32,241 nt of DNA from Pseudomonadota bacterium. Its GTDB lineage: Bacteria > Pseudomonadota > Alphaproteobacteria > Sphingomonadales > Sphingomonadaceae. Made by a program: the position numbers and the translations under genes. Of this stretch, positions 24,719 to 31,602 are shown piece by piece. Below the pieces are notes generated by a model. It worked only from the letters and a program-made list of their open reading frames with translations. It was not told where the DNA came from and made no database searches. Positions within the stretch are counted from its first letter, which is position 1. Every line of letters starts with the position of its first letter. The stretch is from contig JAEWBB010000006.1 in NCBI GenBank assembly GCA_023391375.1, forward strand, positions 1 through 32,241, written 5' to 3'.

Positions 24719-25412
24719 CGCCTTCCCAGATGAGGGCGTCGGCCAGCGGTTCAAGCGTCTTGCGCTCGACCGAGGTTTTGACGGTCCAGCAATAGAGCGG
24801 AATGCGCGCTCGCAATCTCTGCGCCCACCGCTTCGGCGCCGCGTGCGTTTCGACCGCGACGAATTCGGGCCGTGCGTGGCGGATCGCGAGCCATCGCTTG
24901 ATCGGCCCTAGGCGGTCGCCGATCACGAGGCCGCGCCGGACCCGGGGCAGCTTGGCGCAAATCCAGTGCATCATGAGCGGGTCGAAGCTCATCACCCCGT
25001 AGCGGCCGCGATAGTCGGAGAGCGCCTCCCCGAGCGCGCGAACCCAGTCGGCCCGCCGGCCGTCGCATTTCACCTCGATCAGCATCGGCGCGCGCCCGTC
25101 GACCAGCTTGAGCAACTGCGCCAGCGTCGGGATGGGATGGTCGGCAAATGGGAGTGCCTGCACCTCGTCCAGCGTCGCCGTCTCGACGCACAGCGATTGG
25201 CCGGTCAGGCGGAAGGTGTCCGAATCATGGAACACCACGATCCGGTTGTCGGCGGTAAGTCGCACGTCGCATTCGATCCCGGCGCCGATCTCGAGGGACG
25301 CGGCGAAGGCGGTCAGGCTGTTTTCGACAAAAGGAAAGGGCCCGTGCCGGCCGCGGTGCGCGAAGCCGGCCGGGCCCGGAGATAAGGGGTCAGCGGACCT
25401 GGACGATCGCAT
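24705..25412 (-). CDS. Glycerophosphodiester phosphodiesterase
   Basis: A 235-residue GDPD-family enzyme that hydrolyses glycerophosphodiesters to an alcohol and glycerol-3-phosphate. Catalytic and metal residues are visible: His19-Arg20 (AHRG), Glu30-Asn31 (VENS), Glu47 and Asp49 (ECDV), and His62 (FHDSD). No signal peptide, so cytoplasmic. The start is placed at the ATG at 25412, inside the end of the RidA gene (23-nt overlap), because GAGG lies just upstream and no later ATG precedes the AHRG motif. The true start could differ slightly. Confidence 0.9.
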   Translation of the reverse strand: MRSSRSADPLSPGPAGFAHRGRHGPFPFVENSLTAFAASLEIGAGIECDVRLTADNRIVVFHDSDTFRLTGQSLCVETATLDEVQALPFADHPIPTLAQLLKLVDGRAPMLIEVKCDGRRADWVRALGEALSDYRGRYGVMSFDPLMMHWICAKLPRVRRGLVIGDRLGPIKRWLAIRHARPEFVAVETHAAPKRWAQRLRARIPLYCWTVKTSVERKTLEPLADALIWEGDGRG

Positions 25413-25848
25413 CCACCTCGACCGCGACACCGAGCGGGAGAACGGGGACGCCGACGGCCGAGCGGGCATGACGGCCGGCTTCGCCGAACACGTCCTGCAT
25501 CAACTCGCTGGCGCCGTTGGCGACCTTGGGCTGGTCGGTGAACGATCCGGCCGAATTGACGAACACCCCGAGCTTCACGATCCGCTCGACCCGGTCGAGC
25601 GAGCCGAGCGCGTTTTTCATCTGCGCCAGCAGCATGATGCCGCAGCGGCGTGCCGCGGCCTGCCCCGCCTCGAGGTCCATGTCCTCGCCCAGTCGGCCGG
25701 TGATCAGGCTGCCGTCCTCGGCAAAGCTGATCTGGCCCGAGATGTGGAGGAGGCCGTTCGCCTCGACGAAGGGGACATAGCTCGCCACCGGCGCGGCGGC
25801 GGCGGGCAGGGTGATGCCGAGGTCGGCAAGGCGGGTTTCGATGCTCAT
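25390..25848 (-). CDS. RidA-family (YjgF/YER057c) protein
   Basis: A 152-residue member of the longer RidA subgroup (YjgF-like, COG0251). It has LLHISGQISFAEDGSLITGRLGEDMDLEAGQAAARRCGIMLLAQMKNALGSLDRVERIVKLGVFVNS and ends with the typical ARSAVGVPVLPLGVAVEVDAIVQV. RidA proteins trim reactive enamine/imine intermediates, but this subgroup may lack that activity: the key Arg of true RidA is in a different context here (HARSAVGV), so activity is uncertain. It lies 11 nt after the dehydrogenase gene. Confidence 0.92.
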   Translation of the reverse strand: MSIETRLADLGITLPAAAAPVASYVPFVEANGLLHISGQISFAEDGSLITGRLGEDMDLEAGQAAARRCGIMLLAQMKNALGSLDRVERIVKLGVFVNSAGSFTDQPKVANGASELMQDVFGEAGRHARSAVGVPVLPLGVAVEVDAIVQVR

Positions 25849-25859
25849 GGCGCCGGCTC

Positions 25860-26597
25860 TTAAGCTCCCTCGCGCTCCACCGCAAACCCCGCCCAGCTCT
25901 GGCTGACCGGCATCAGTTCCAGCGCGTTGATGTTCATGTGCGGTGGCAGCGAGGCGACCCAGAAAATGGTGTCCGCGAGATCGTCGGCGGTCAGCACGCC
26001 CATGTCGGCGTAGAGCGCGTCGGACGCCGCCTGGTCGCCGCCGTTGCGCACCAGCGTGAATTCGGTCTCCACCATCCCCGGTTCGATCGAGGTCACGCGA
26101 ACGCCGGTGCCGGCCAGGTCGCAGCGAAGGCCGAGGCTGAACTGGCGGACGAACGCCTTCGACCCGGCGTAGACCGCGCCGCCCTTGTAGGGGTAGGTCG
26201 CCGCGACCGAGGCCAGGTTGATCACCGCGCCCTTCCTTTCGATCAGGCCCGGCAGCATCGCGCGGGTGAGGTCGACCAGCGCCGAGATGTTGGTGTCGAT
26301 GGCGTTGTCGAGCGGCGACTGGTCGGCGTCCTGCATGGTCGTCATCGGCGGGGCGAGACCGGCATTGTTGAGGAGGCAGTCGACCGGGCCCGCGTCGCGG
26401 GCCAGCGCATCGAAGTCCGAATCGCGGACGTCCATGATCCGGGCCTCGAAGGCATCCCCCAGTTCCGCCTTCAGCGCGTCGAGCCGGTCGGCCCGCCGGC
26501 CCGTGCCGATGACTTTCCATCCCTCGCGCGCAAAGCGGCGGGCGCAGGCCTGCCCGATGCCGGCCGTCGCACCGGTGATGAGGACGGTCTTGGTCAT
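25860..26597 (-). CDS. ydfG: YdfG-like short-chain dehydrogenase
   Basis: A 245-residue NADP-type SDR. It has the cofactor motif TGATAGIG (8-15), NNAG (77-80), catalytic Ser130 and the YxxxK motif Tyr143-Lys147. The C-terminal SLPPHMNINALELMPVSQSWAG closely resembles E. coli YdfG, which oxidises serine and other 3-hydroxy acids and reduces malonic semialdehyde. Its ATG overlaps the stop of the HAD gene by 4 nt. Substrate is inferred from family only. Confidence 0.93.
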   Translation of the reverse strand: MTKTVLITGATAGIGQACARRFAREGWKVIGTGRRADRLDALKAELGDAFEARIMDVRDSDFDALARDAGPVDCLLNNAGLAPPMTTMQDADQSPLDNAIDTNISALVDLTRAMLPGLIERKGAVINLASVAATYPYKGGAVYAGSKAFVRQFSLGLRCDLAGTGVRVTSIEPGMVETEFTLVRNGGDQAASDALYADMGVLTADDLADTIFWVASLPPHMNINALELMPVSQSWAGFAVEREGA

Positions 26598-27205
26598 GCG
26601 TCGAACCTTTCGAGGATCCAGGGCAGCGCATCGCTCCAGCGATCGATCCGGGCATGCGCTTCGGGTGCCGTCGGGACGGCGGGCGCAAGGCGCGGTTCGG
26701 CAACCATGTGCAGGCGGTTGAAGTGTGGTGCGTGCTTGGCGACCGAGGCGTGGTGGACGGGAAGGTCGTCGACGAACACCACCTTGTCCGCACTGTAGCG
26801 CTCGGCGATCGCGCGGGCCGGCTCGCCCTTGCCGCCGCGGTTGCAGACGACCTCGTGACGGATGCCGTGCCGCGCCAGCTGGTCGACCCGCCACGGGTGG
26901 GCATGGTCACCAAGGTTGGTGAGGATGACGATGTCCGCCACTTCGCCGATCTTGCCCAGCGATTCGATGGCATGAGGCACCGGCGTCTGGCGGTGCATTT
27001 CTTCGCGGAAGAACTGGTCGAGCAGCGGCCATACCTCGGCCTCGTCGACCTGGCTGCCGTCGGCGCGGCGGGTCATCGCGCCGCCGAAGCTGCCCGTTTC
27101 GAAGGCGAAGTCGATACCATGATCCTCGATCAGCCAGGCGTCGAAATGCGCGACCATGTGCAGCAGCACCTCGTCGCAGTCGCTGATCAGCAGTGGACGA
27201 CTCAT
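26594..27205 (-). CDS. HAD-superfamily hydrolase
   Basis: A 203-residue haloacid-dehalogenase-like protein, probably a small-molecule phosphatase. Motif I is SDCDEV with nucleophile Asp9 and acid/base Asp11; motif II is ILTNLGD (Thr96); the motif III Lys is in NRGGKGEPARA, and motif IV is FVDDLPVH. A small helical cap lies between motifs I and II. The gene overlaps DUF3572 and the dehydrogenase by 4 nt each, so it is translationally coupled in the operon. Substrate unknown. Confidence 0.9.
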   Translation of the reverse strand: MSRPLLISDCDEVLLHMVAHFDAWLIEDHGIDFAFETGSFGGAMTRRADGSQVDEAEVWPLLDQFFREEMHRQTPVPHAIESLGKIGEVADIVILTNLGDHAHPWRVDQLARHGIRHEVVCNRGGKGEPARAIAERYSADKVVFVDDLPVHHASVAKHAPHFNRLHMVAEPRLAPAVPTAPEAHARIDRWSDALPWILERFDA

Positions 27206-27468
27206 GCCGAAAGGCCCGCGCGCGCGCCGACCAGCGCCTCCGGCTTCACGTTCAGCGCCGCGGCCACGGCCAAAAGGTCGGGCTCATACGCCTCGAGGAA
27301 GTCGAGCAGTGCGCCGAGCGTCGTCGGATCGCCAGCGCGGTCGCGCAGCGTCGCCGCGTCGATCCCGGTCATGTCGAGGAACCGGATCGCCCGCCGTTCG
27401 TCGGAGAGGGTCTCGGCGAGTGCGCCCAGCAGCAGCGCCTCGGGGTCGTTTGTCGTAATGCTCGGCAT
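27202..27468 (-). CDS. DUF3572 protein
   Basis: An 88-residue helical protein (EALLLGALAETLSDERRAIRFLDMTGIDAATLRDRAGDPTTLGALLDFLEAYEPDLLAVAAALNVKP) of the alphaproteobacterial DUF3572 family, often found next to divK. Function unknown. It heads the six-gene minus-strand operon and is divergent from divK across a 42-bp gap, so both may share control. Confidence 0.88.
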   Translation of the reverse strand: MPSITTNDPEALLLGALAETLSDERRAIRFLDMTGIDAATLRDRAGDPTTLGALLDFLEAYEPDLLAVAAALNVKPEALVGARAGLSA

Positions 27469-27510
27469 CGCCTATCAGCTGTTCAACGCGTGTGGTGTAG
27501 GGGGAATTGC

Positions 27511-27927
27511 TTGGCCCGGATCATGGTTGTTGAGGACAATGCGCTGAACATCAAGCTGTTCTGCGACCTCCTCGCCGCGCACGGCCACGAGACCGAGGCC
27601 GTCACCGACAGCCGCGAGGCGCTGGAAACCGCGCGCTCGTTCAAACCCGACCTCGTCATCACCGACATCCAGCTGCCGCACGTCAGCGGTCTTGAACTGA
27701 TGGCCCAGATCCGTGCCGACGAAGAACTGGCCGACGTGCCGATCATGGCGGTGACCGCCTACGCGGCCGCAGGCGACGACGAACGCATCCGCGAAGCGGG
27801 CGCGCAGGCCTATGTGTCGAAGCCGATCTCGGTCGCCAAGTTCGCCGAGACGGTCGACCAGTTGCTGGAGAGCGCCAAAACGCCAACGGGCGGCACCGCT
27901 TCCGGCACCGCCCACTTGGAAAGCTGA
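27511..27927 (+). CDS. divK: DivK-type single-domain response regulator, TTG start
   Basis: A 138-residue stand-alone receiver domain. Its acceptor is Asp52 (ITDIQLP), with Glu8-Asp9, Thr82 and Lys104 (SKPIS) completing the active site. EDNALNIKLFCDLL and DDERIREAGAQAYVSKPIS align closely with Caulobacter DivK, which passes phosphoryl signals through DivJ/PleC to the DivL-CckA-CtrA cell-cycle pathway. TTG at 27511 gives MARIMVVEDN, matching the DivK N-terminus, with AGGGGGA about 5 nt upstream. An ATG four codons later would lack a ribosome-binding site and shorten strand 1. No pleD follows, unlike Caulobacter. Confidence 0.92.
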   Translation: MARIMVVEDNALNIKLFCDLLAAHGHETEAVTDSREALETARSFKPDLVITDIQLPHVSGLELMAQIRADEELADVPIMAVTAYAAAGDDERIREAGAQAYVSKPISVAKFAETVDQLLESAKTPTGGTASGTAHLES

Positions 27928-27931
27928 CAAG

Positions 27932-27949
27932 AAGCCCGAAGGAGGGCTT
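27932..27949. terminator. Small hairpin between convergent divK and rpmG
   Basis: AAGCCC (27932-27937) and GGGCTT (27944-27949) form a 6-bp stem with loop GAAGGA. The right arm overlaps the rpmG stop. T-runs are weak on both sides, so termination is uncertain. Confidence 0.4.
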
Positions 27950-28115
27950 ACTTGATCTTGGCTTCCTTGAAATCGACGTGCTTACGCGCGACCGGGTCGT
28001 ACTTGCGGAACGACATCTTCTCGGTCTGGTTGCGCGGGTTCTTCTTGGTCACATAGAAGAAGCCCGTGTCGGCAGTGCTGACGAGCTTGATCTTGACGGT
28101 TGCCGGCTTGGCCAT
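27948..28115 (-). CDS. rpmG: 50S ribosomal protein L33
   Basis: A 55-residue ribosomal protein of normal length (MAKPATVKIKLVSTADTGFFYVTKKNPRN..). It lacks the two CxxC pairs of zinc-binding L33, so it is the zinc-independent (C-minus) type. The frame is open upstream, but family similarity starts at the ATG at 28115. It is convergent with divK. Confidence 0.97.
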   Translation of the reverse strand: MAKPATVKIKLVSTADTGFFYVTKKNPRNQTEKMSFRKYDPVARKHVDFKEAKIK

Positions 28116-28145
28116 CACGAGAATCCCAAAGTCTAAAATGGTGAA

Positions 28146-28165
28146 GGCGGCGCACAAACGCCGCC
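28146..28165 (-). terminator. GC-rich hairpin upstream of rpmG
   Basis: On the minus strand GGCGGCG and CGCCGCC pair around TTTGTG, followed by TTCACCATTTT. It lies between the end of the gene at 28202 and rpmG. It could end the upstream transcript. The TTTT is 8 nt away, so support is modest. Confidence 0.35.
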
Positions 28166-28201
28166 CGAACCCGCGCCCCATGACGGGCGGGAGCGACAAA
28201 G

Positions 28202-28990
28202 TCAAGGCGACTCCGTGCTTTCCGCTTGCCTGACGGCGCCCTGGACTCGGCCGGAAAAGCGGATCCCGGGGATCAGCTGGTCGAGCTTTTCGTCGATCGA
28301 GGCGATGTAGCGGGTCATTTCCTTGCGCAGCCGCGGCGTGGCGCGAATCAGCCGGACCGCGGCACGGGATTCGTCGGCGTCGAGCACGACCGGGCACGGC
28401 ACGACGACCCGTACGCCGACCAGCCGCCCCTTGTAGTGAACCTCGCGGTCGCCGCAGGTGTCGCGGATCGCCTTTTGGAGGTCGTAGGGCATGACCTCGC
28501 GGATCAAGGTGCGGTACGGGTAGGTTTCGGTGAGGACGCGGTTGCTGGCGTCGAGACCTAGGTAATAGTCGCTGACCATCTGCTGGAGCGCGGGGTCGCC
28601 CAGCCGGGTGACCAGGCCGGTCGACTTCATCTCGTCGTAGATCCCGGTCTTGGCCGGCGTCGTGTCGGTCTGGCTCAACTGGTAGGTGGCGATGAGGAAG
28701 TCCCGGTCGGACAGCGATGCCCGCCCTTCGAGCGCCGCCAGCGCTTGCTGGCCGTACGCCCGCGCCCGCCGGTAATAGGCGGTCTGCGCGGCGAACTGGC
28801 GGGCGTTGTAATCGACCTCCTCCGCCAGCCGGGCGCGATAATCCCGCGCCTGCTGGCCCTCAATCCGCCGCTGGTTCCAGTCGTTGACCTGGGTGCCGAA
28901 GAAAACGCCGAGCACGACGATGGCGACGTCGACCAAAACCGCGAACCAGTTGTGGTTCGCGACATGGTCGCGAACGCGGGCGATCACCAT
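28202..28990 (-). CDS. Single-pass membrane protein, DUF6090-like, function unknown
   Basis: A 262-residue protein with one membrane helix near the N-terminus (about 18-36, AVLVDVAIVVLGVFFGTQV), followed directly by NDWNQRRIEGQQARDY and a mostly helical domain. The 'helix then NxWN' layout resembles DUF6090-type proteins, widespread and uncharacterised. Two cysteines lie in the C-terminal half (DTCGDRE and VPCPVV). The ATG at 28990 follows AGGGGGA and is preferred to one nine codons upstream. It is divergent from the gene at 29064. Confidence 0.78.
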   Translation of the reverse strand: MVIARVRDHVANHNWFAVLVDVAIVVLGVFFGTQVNDWNQRRIEGQQARDYRARLAEEVDYNARQFAAQTAYYRRARAYGQQALAALEGRASLSDRDFLIATYQLSQTDTTPAKTGIYDEMKSTGLVTRLGDPALQQMVSDYYLGLDASNRVLTETYPYRTLIREVMPYDLQKAIRDTCGDREVHYKGRLVGVRVVVPCPVVLDADESRAAVRLIRATPRLRKEMTRYIASIDEKLDQLIPGIRFSGRVQGAVRQAESTESP

Positions 28991-29063
28991 GCGATTCCCC
29001 CTGCCCCTTTGACTCACTGTTAACCAATTCGGGCGACTTTGTCGTGGTCAACGGAGAATGAGC

Positions 29064-29372
29064 ATGAGCGAGTCGCTGAACATGGTGCGCAATCGGATTG
29101 GCGAGCGAATCGCCGAGATCGAACAGCGCATGCCGCGCCTCGCGCCGCTCGCTATCTCGCAGAAGATGGACGCCATCCGCACGATGGCGGCCGAACATGG
29201 TCTGTTCGCACTCGAGGGACTGGCCGACTATGGCGCCCACCACGCGATGATGCCCGGCTGCCAGAGCGCGACCCGCGCCTGTCTCGAACATATGGGTGAA
29301 GCTCTCGACAGCGCCGACGCCGCGCACGACCGCGAGGCGATCCTCGCCGCGCTGGCCGTCCGCCTCCACTAA
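29064..29372 (+). CDS. Small helical protein of unknown function
   Basis: A 102-residue protein, predicted all-helical, with no signal peptide or membrane segment. It contains an internal block rich in His and Met (YGAHHAMMPGCQSATRACLEHM). GGAG sits 7 nt before the ATG at 29064; the ATG two codons earlier is too close to it. It lies 34 nt before the DNA ligase gene on the same strand, so they may be co-transcribed. I do not recognise a family. Confidence 0.72.
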   Translation: MSESLNMVRNRIGERIAEIEQRMPRLAPLAISQKMDAIRTMAAEHGLFALEGLADYGAHHAMMPGCQSATRACLEHMGEALDSADAAHDREAILAALAVRLH

Positions 29373-29406
29373 GGCACCAACCCCCCGCCTTGAGCATTGA
29401 GGCGCC

Positions 29407-31002
29407 ATGCGCGCCTTTTCCCAGCTGCTGGACGACCTCGTCTACACCCGCTCGCGCAACACCAAGCTGCGGCTGATCGGCGATTATCTGAAGGCGACGC
29501 CCGATCCCGACCGCGGGCTGGCGCTGGCCGCCCTGACCGGCACACTCGACATCCCCCACGTCAAACCGGCCGCGATTCGCGGGCTGGCCGAGGAACGGAT
29601 CGACCCCGTCCTGCTGCGGATGAGCCGCGATTACGTGGGCGACGGGGCCGAGACCATCTCACTGCTGTGGCCGACACCGGAAGGCGAGCCCGAAATCGAC
29701 GACGGCACTATCCGCCTGTCCGAAGCGGTTGAGCGGCTGAAACTGGCGACCAAGGGCGACGCGCCGCGCATCCTGGCCGGCATGCTCGACCATCTCGACG
29801 CGTCGGGGCGGTTCGCACTCCTCAAACTGGCGACCGGCGGGCTTCGCGTCGGCATTTCCGCGCGGCTCGCCAAGCAGGCGCTGGCCGACGCATACGGCCT
29901 CGACGTCGAGGGAGTCGAGGAGGTGTGGCACGGTCTGAAGCCGCCCTATGCCGAATTGTTCGCCTGGGGCGAAGGGCGGGCCGAGCAGCCGACCGCGAGG
30001 GACATCCCAGTCTTTCGCCCCTTCATGCTGGCACACCCGCTGGAGGACGCGAAAGTCGATCTCGCCGACTATGCCGCCGAATGGAAATGGGACGGCATCC
30101 GCATCCAGTTGGTCCACGCCGGCGGCGACACGCGGCTCTACAGCCGGACCGGCGACGACATTTCCGCCAGCTTCCCCGACGTGCGCGATCATTTCGCGGT
30201 TCCCGCCGTGCTCGACGGCGAACTGTTGGTTCGCGGCGAGGCGCAAGGGGCGGACAAGCATGGCGGCGCGGCGGCAAGCTTCAACGCGCTGCAGCAGCGG
30301 CTCGGGCGCAAAAACGTCAGCCCCAAGGTCCAGGGGCAATATCCGGCGTTCGTCCGCCTCTACGATATGCTGTTCGACGGCGAGGAGGATCTGCGCGCCC
30401 TGCCCTGGTCCGACCGTCGCCAGCGGCTCGAGGCGTTCGTGGAGCGGCTCGACCCGGAAAGGTTCGACCTCAGCGCGGTGATCGAGGCACCGGACTTCGA
30501 AGCACTGGAGGAAATTCGCTCCGCCAGCCGCGACGAGGGCATCGAGGGCATGATGCTCAAGCGCCGCGACAGTCCTTACATCCCCGGTCGCAAGGTCGGT
30601 TACTGGTACAAGTGGAAGCGAGACCCGCTGACGGCCGATTGCGTCATGATGTACGCCCAAAGGGGGTCGGGGAAGCGCTCCAGTTTCTACTCCGACTACA
30701 CTTTTGGCGCCTGGACCGGGGACGGCGAATTGCTGCCGGTCGGCAAGGCCTATTTCGGCTTCACCGACGAAGAGTTGAAATGGCTCGACCGCTTCGTCCG
30801 CAAGAACACGGTCAACCGCTTCGGCCCGGTGCGCGAGGTGGAAAAAACCCTCGTGCTCGAGGTGGCGTTTGATTCGATTCACGAATCGCGCCGCCACAAG
30901 TCGGGGCTCGCCATGCGCTTCCCGCGAATCGCCCGGATCCGCGACGACAAGCCGGCGCACGAGGCCGACACGATCGACGGCCTGCGGACACTGGTGACCT
31001 AG
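29407..31002 (+). CDS. ATP-dependent DNA ligase (LigB-type, PP_1105/cisplatin-response family)
   Basis: A 531-residue ATP-dependent DNA ligase. It has an N-terminal helical DNA-binding domain (about 1-190), an adenylation domain with the AMP-accepting lysine Lys227 in EWKWDGIR, later motifs VLDGELLV, FVRLYDMLFDGE, EGMMLKRRDSPY and YWYKWKRD, and a C-terminal OB domain (FGFTDEEL..RKNTVNRFGPVREVEKTLVLEVAFDSI). This subfamily normally sits with a ligase-associated exonuclease, an Lhr-type helicase and a metallophosphoesterase in a repair operon; none is present on either side here. Its stop shares a CTAG with the next gene on the other strand. Confidence 0.94.
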   Translation: MRAFSQLLDDLVYTRSRNTKLRLIGDYLKATPDPDRGLALAALTGTLDIPHVKPAAIRGLAEERIDPVLLRMSRDYVGDGAETISLLWPTPEGEPEIDDGTIRLSEAVERLKLATKGDAPRILAGMLDHLDASGRFALLKLATGGLRVGISARLAKQALADAYGLDVEGVEEVWHGLKPPYAELFAWGEGRAEQPTARDIPVFRPFMLAHPLEDAKVDLADYAAEWKWDGIRIQLVHAGGDTRLYSRTGDDISASFPDVRDHFAVPAVLDGELLVRGEAQGADKHGGAAASFNALQQRLGRKNVSPKVQGQYPAFVRLYDMLFDGEEDLRALPWSDRRQRLEAFVERLDPERFDLSAVIEAPDFEALEEIRSASRDEGIEGMMLKRRDSPYIPGRKVGYWYKWKRDPLTADCVMMYAQRGSGKRSSFYSDYTFGAWTGDGELLPVGKAYFGFTDEELKWLDRFVRKNTVNRFGPVREVEKTLVLEVAFDSIHESRRHKSGLAMRFPRIARIRDDKPAHEADTIDGLRTLVT

Positions 31003-31517
31003 AGGCGTTTTTCCAAGACGACGAAGTCGAGGTCGTCGCGCTTGGGCATGCCGAATCGCTCGTCGTGCATCGGGAACGGGCGATGTTCGCCGGTCAGCGC
31101 GTATCCGCGCCTTTCGTACCACTCGATCAGTTCGGTGCGCTGGACGATGACGGTCATCTCCAGCCGCGACGCGCCGATGGAAACGCGCGCATGGTCTTCC
31201 GCGGCGGCGAGGAGCGAGCGGCCGAGGCCCGACGCCTGGAAGCGCGGATCGACCGTCAGCAGCCCGAGATAGGCCAGGCCGCTCCCCTTGTCGGTGAGGT
31301 TGACGCACGCGCGGATCGATTCGCCGTCGTGAAGCACCAGCAAGTGCTGTGAGGGATCGGCGATGATCGCGGCGAGGCCCTCGCCGTCGATCCGCTGGCC
31401 GCCCAGCAGGTCCGCCTCATGGCTCCAGCCGGCGCGTGCGCTGTCGCCGCGGTAGGCGCTTTCGACCAGGGCGTGCAGCGCGGGGATGTCGTCGGCGGTC
31501 GCGGGATCGAGGTGCAT
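30999..31517 (-). CDS. GNAT-family N-acetyltransferase
   Basis: A 172-residue GNAT enzyme that transfers an acetyl group from acetyl-CoA. It has an N-terminal DIPALHALVESAYRG, the conserved acetyl-CoA loop LTVDPRFQASGLGRSLLAAAE (motif A, RxxGxG-like) and a C-terminal ELIEWYERRGYALTGEHRPFP. The last two resemble a subgroup of single-domain sphingomonad acetyltransferases. Substrate unknown. It has no strong ribosome-binding site and overlaps the ligase stop by 4 nt. Confidence 0.9.
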   Translation of the reverse strand: MHLDPATADDIPALHALVESAYRGDSARAGWSHEADLLGGQRIDGEGLAAIIADPSQHLLVLHDGESIRACVNLTDKGSGLAYLGLLTVDPRFQASGLGRSLLAAAEDHARVSIGASRLEMTVIVQRTELIEWYERRGYALTGEHRPFPMHDERFGMPKRDDLDFVVLEKRL

Positions 31518-31546
31518 CGCCCGCGCTTGCCCGATTCGCAGGGCAG

Positions 31547-31578
31547 AAAAAAGGCCCGGCGGCGAAAGCCACCGGGCC
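31547..31578 (-). terminator. Intrinsic terminator of the cold-shock gene
   Basis: On the minus strand GGCCCGG and CCGGGCC (31578-31572 with 31559-31553) plus an inner 3-bp stem form a strong hairpin with a 4-nt TTTC loop, followed by six T. It lies 25 nt after the stop of the cold-shock gene. Confidence 0.88.
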
Positions 31579-31602
31579 CAATTCCCTCCCGCTCGGGGAA
31601 GC

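Noticed and set aside
28991..29063. CtrA binding site (TTAA-N7-TTAA) at GTTAACC
   Set aside because: Only a half-site is present; the second TTAA is missing at the required spacing. Also looked for in the divK/DUF3572 gap and not found.
29659..31308. 549-codon open frame on the minus strand
   Set aside because: It is antisense to the DNA ligase, which carries all ligase motifs. The reverse frame shows no domain and also crosses the GNAT gene out of frame.
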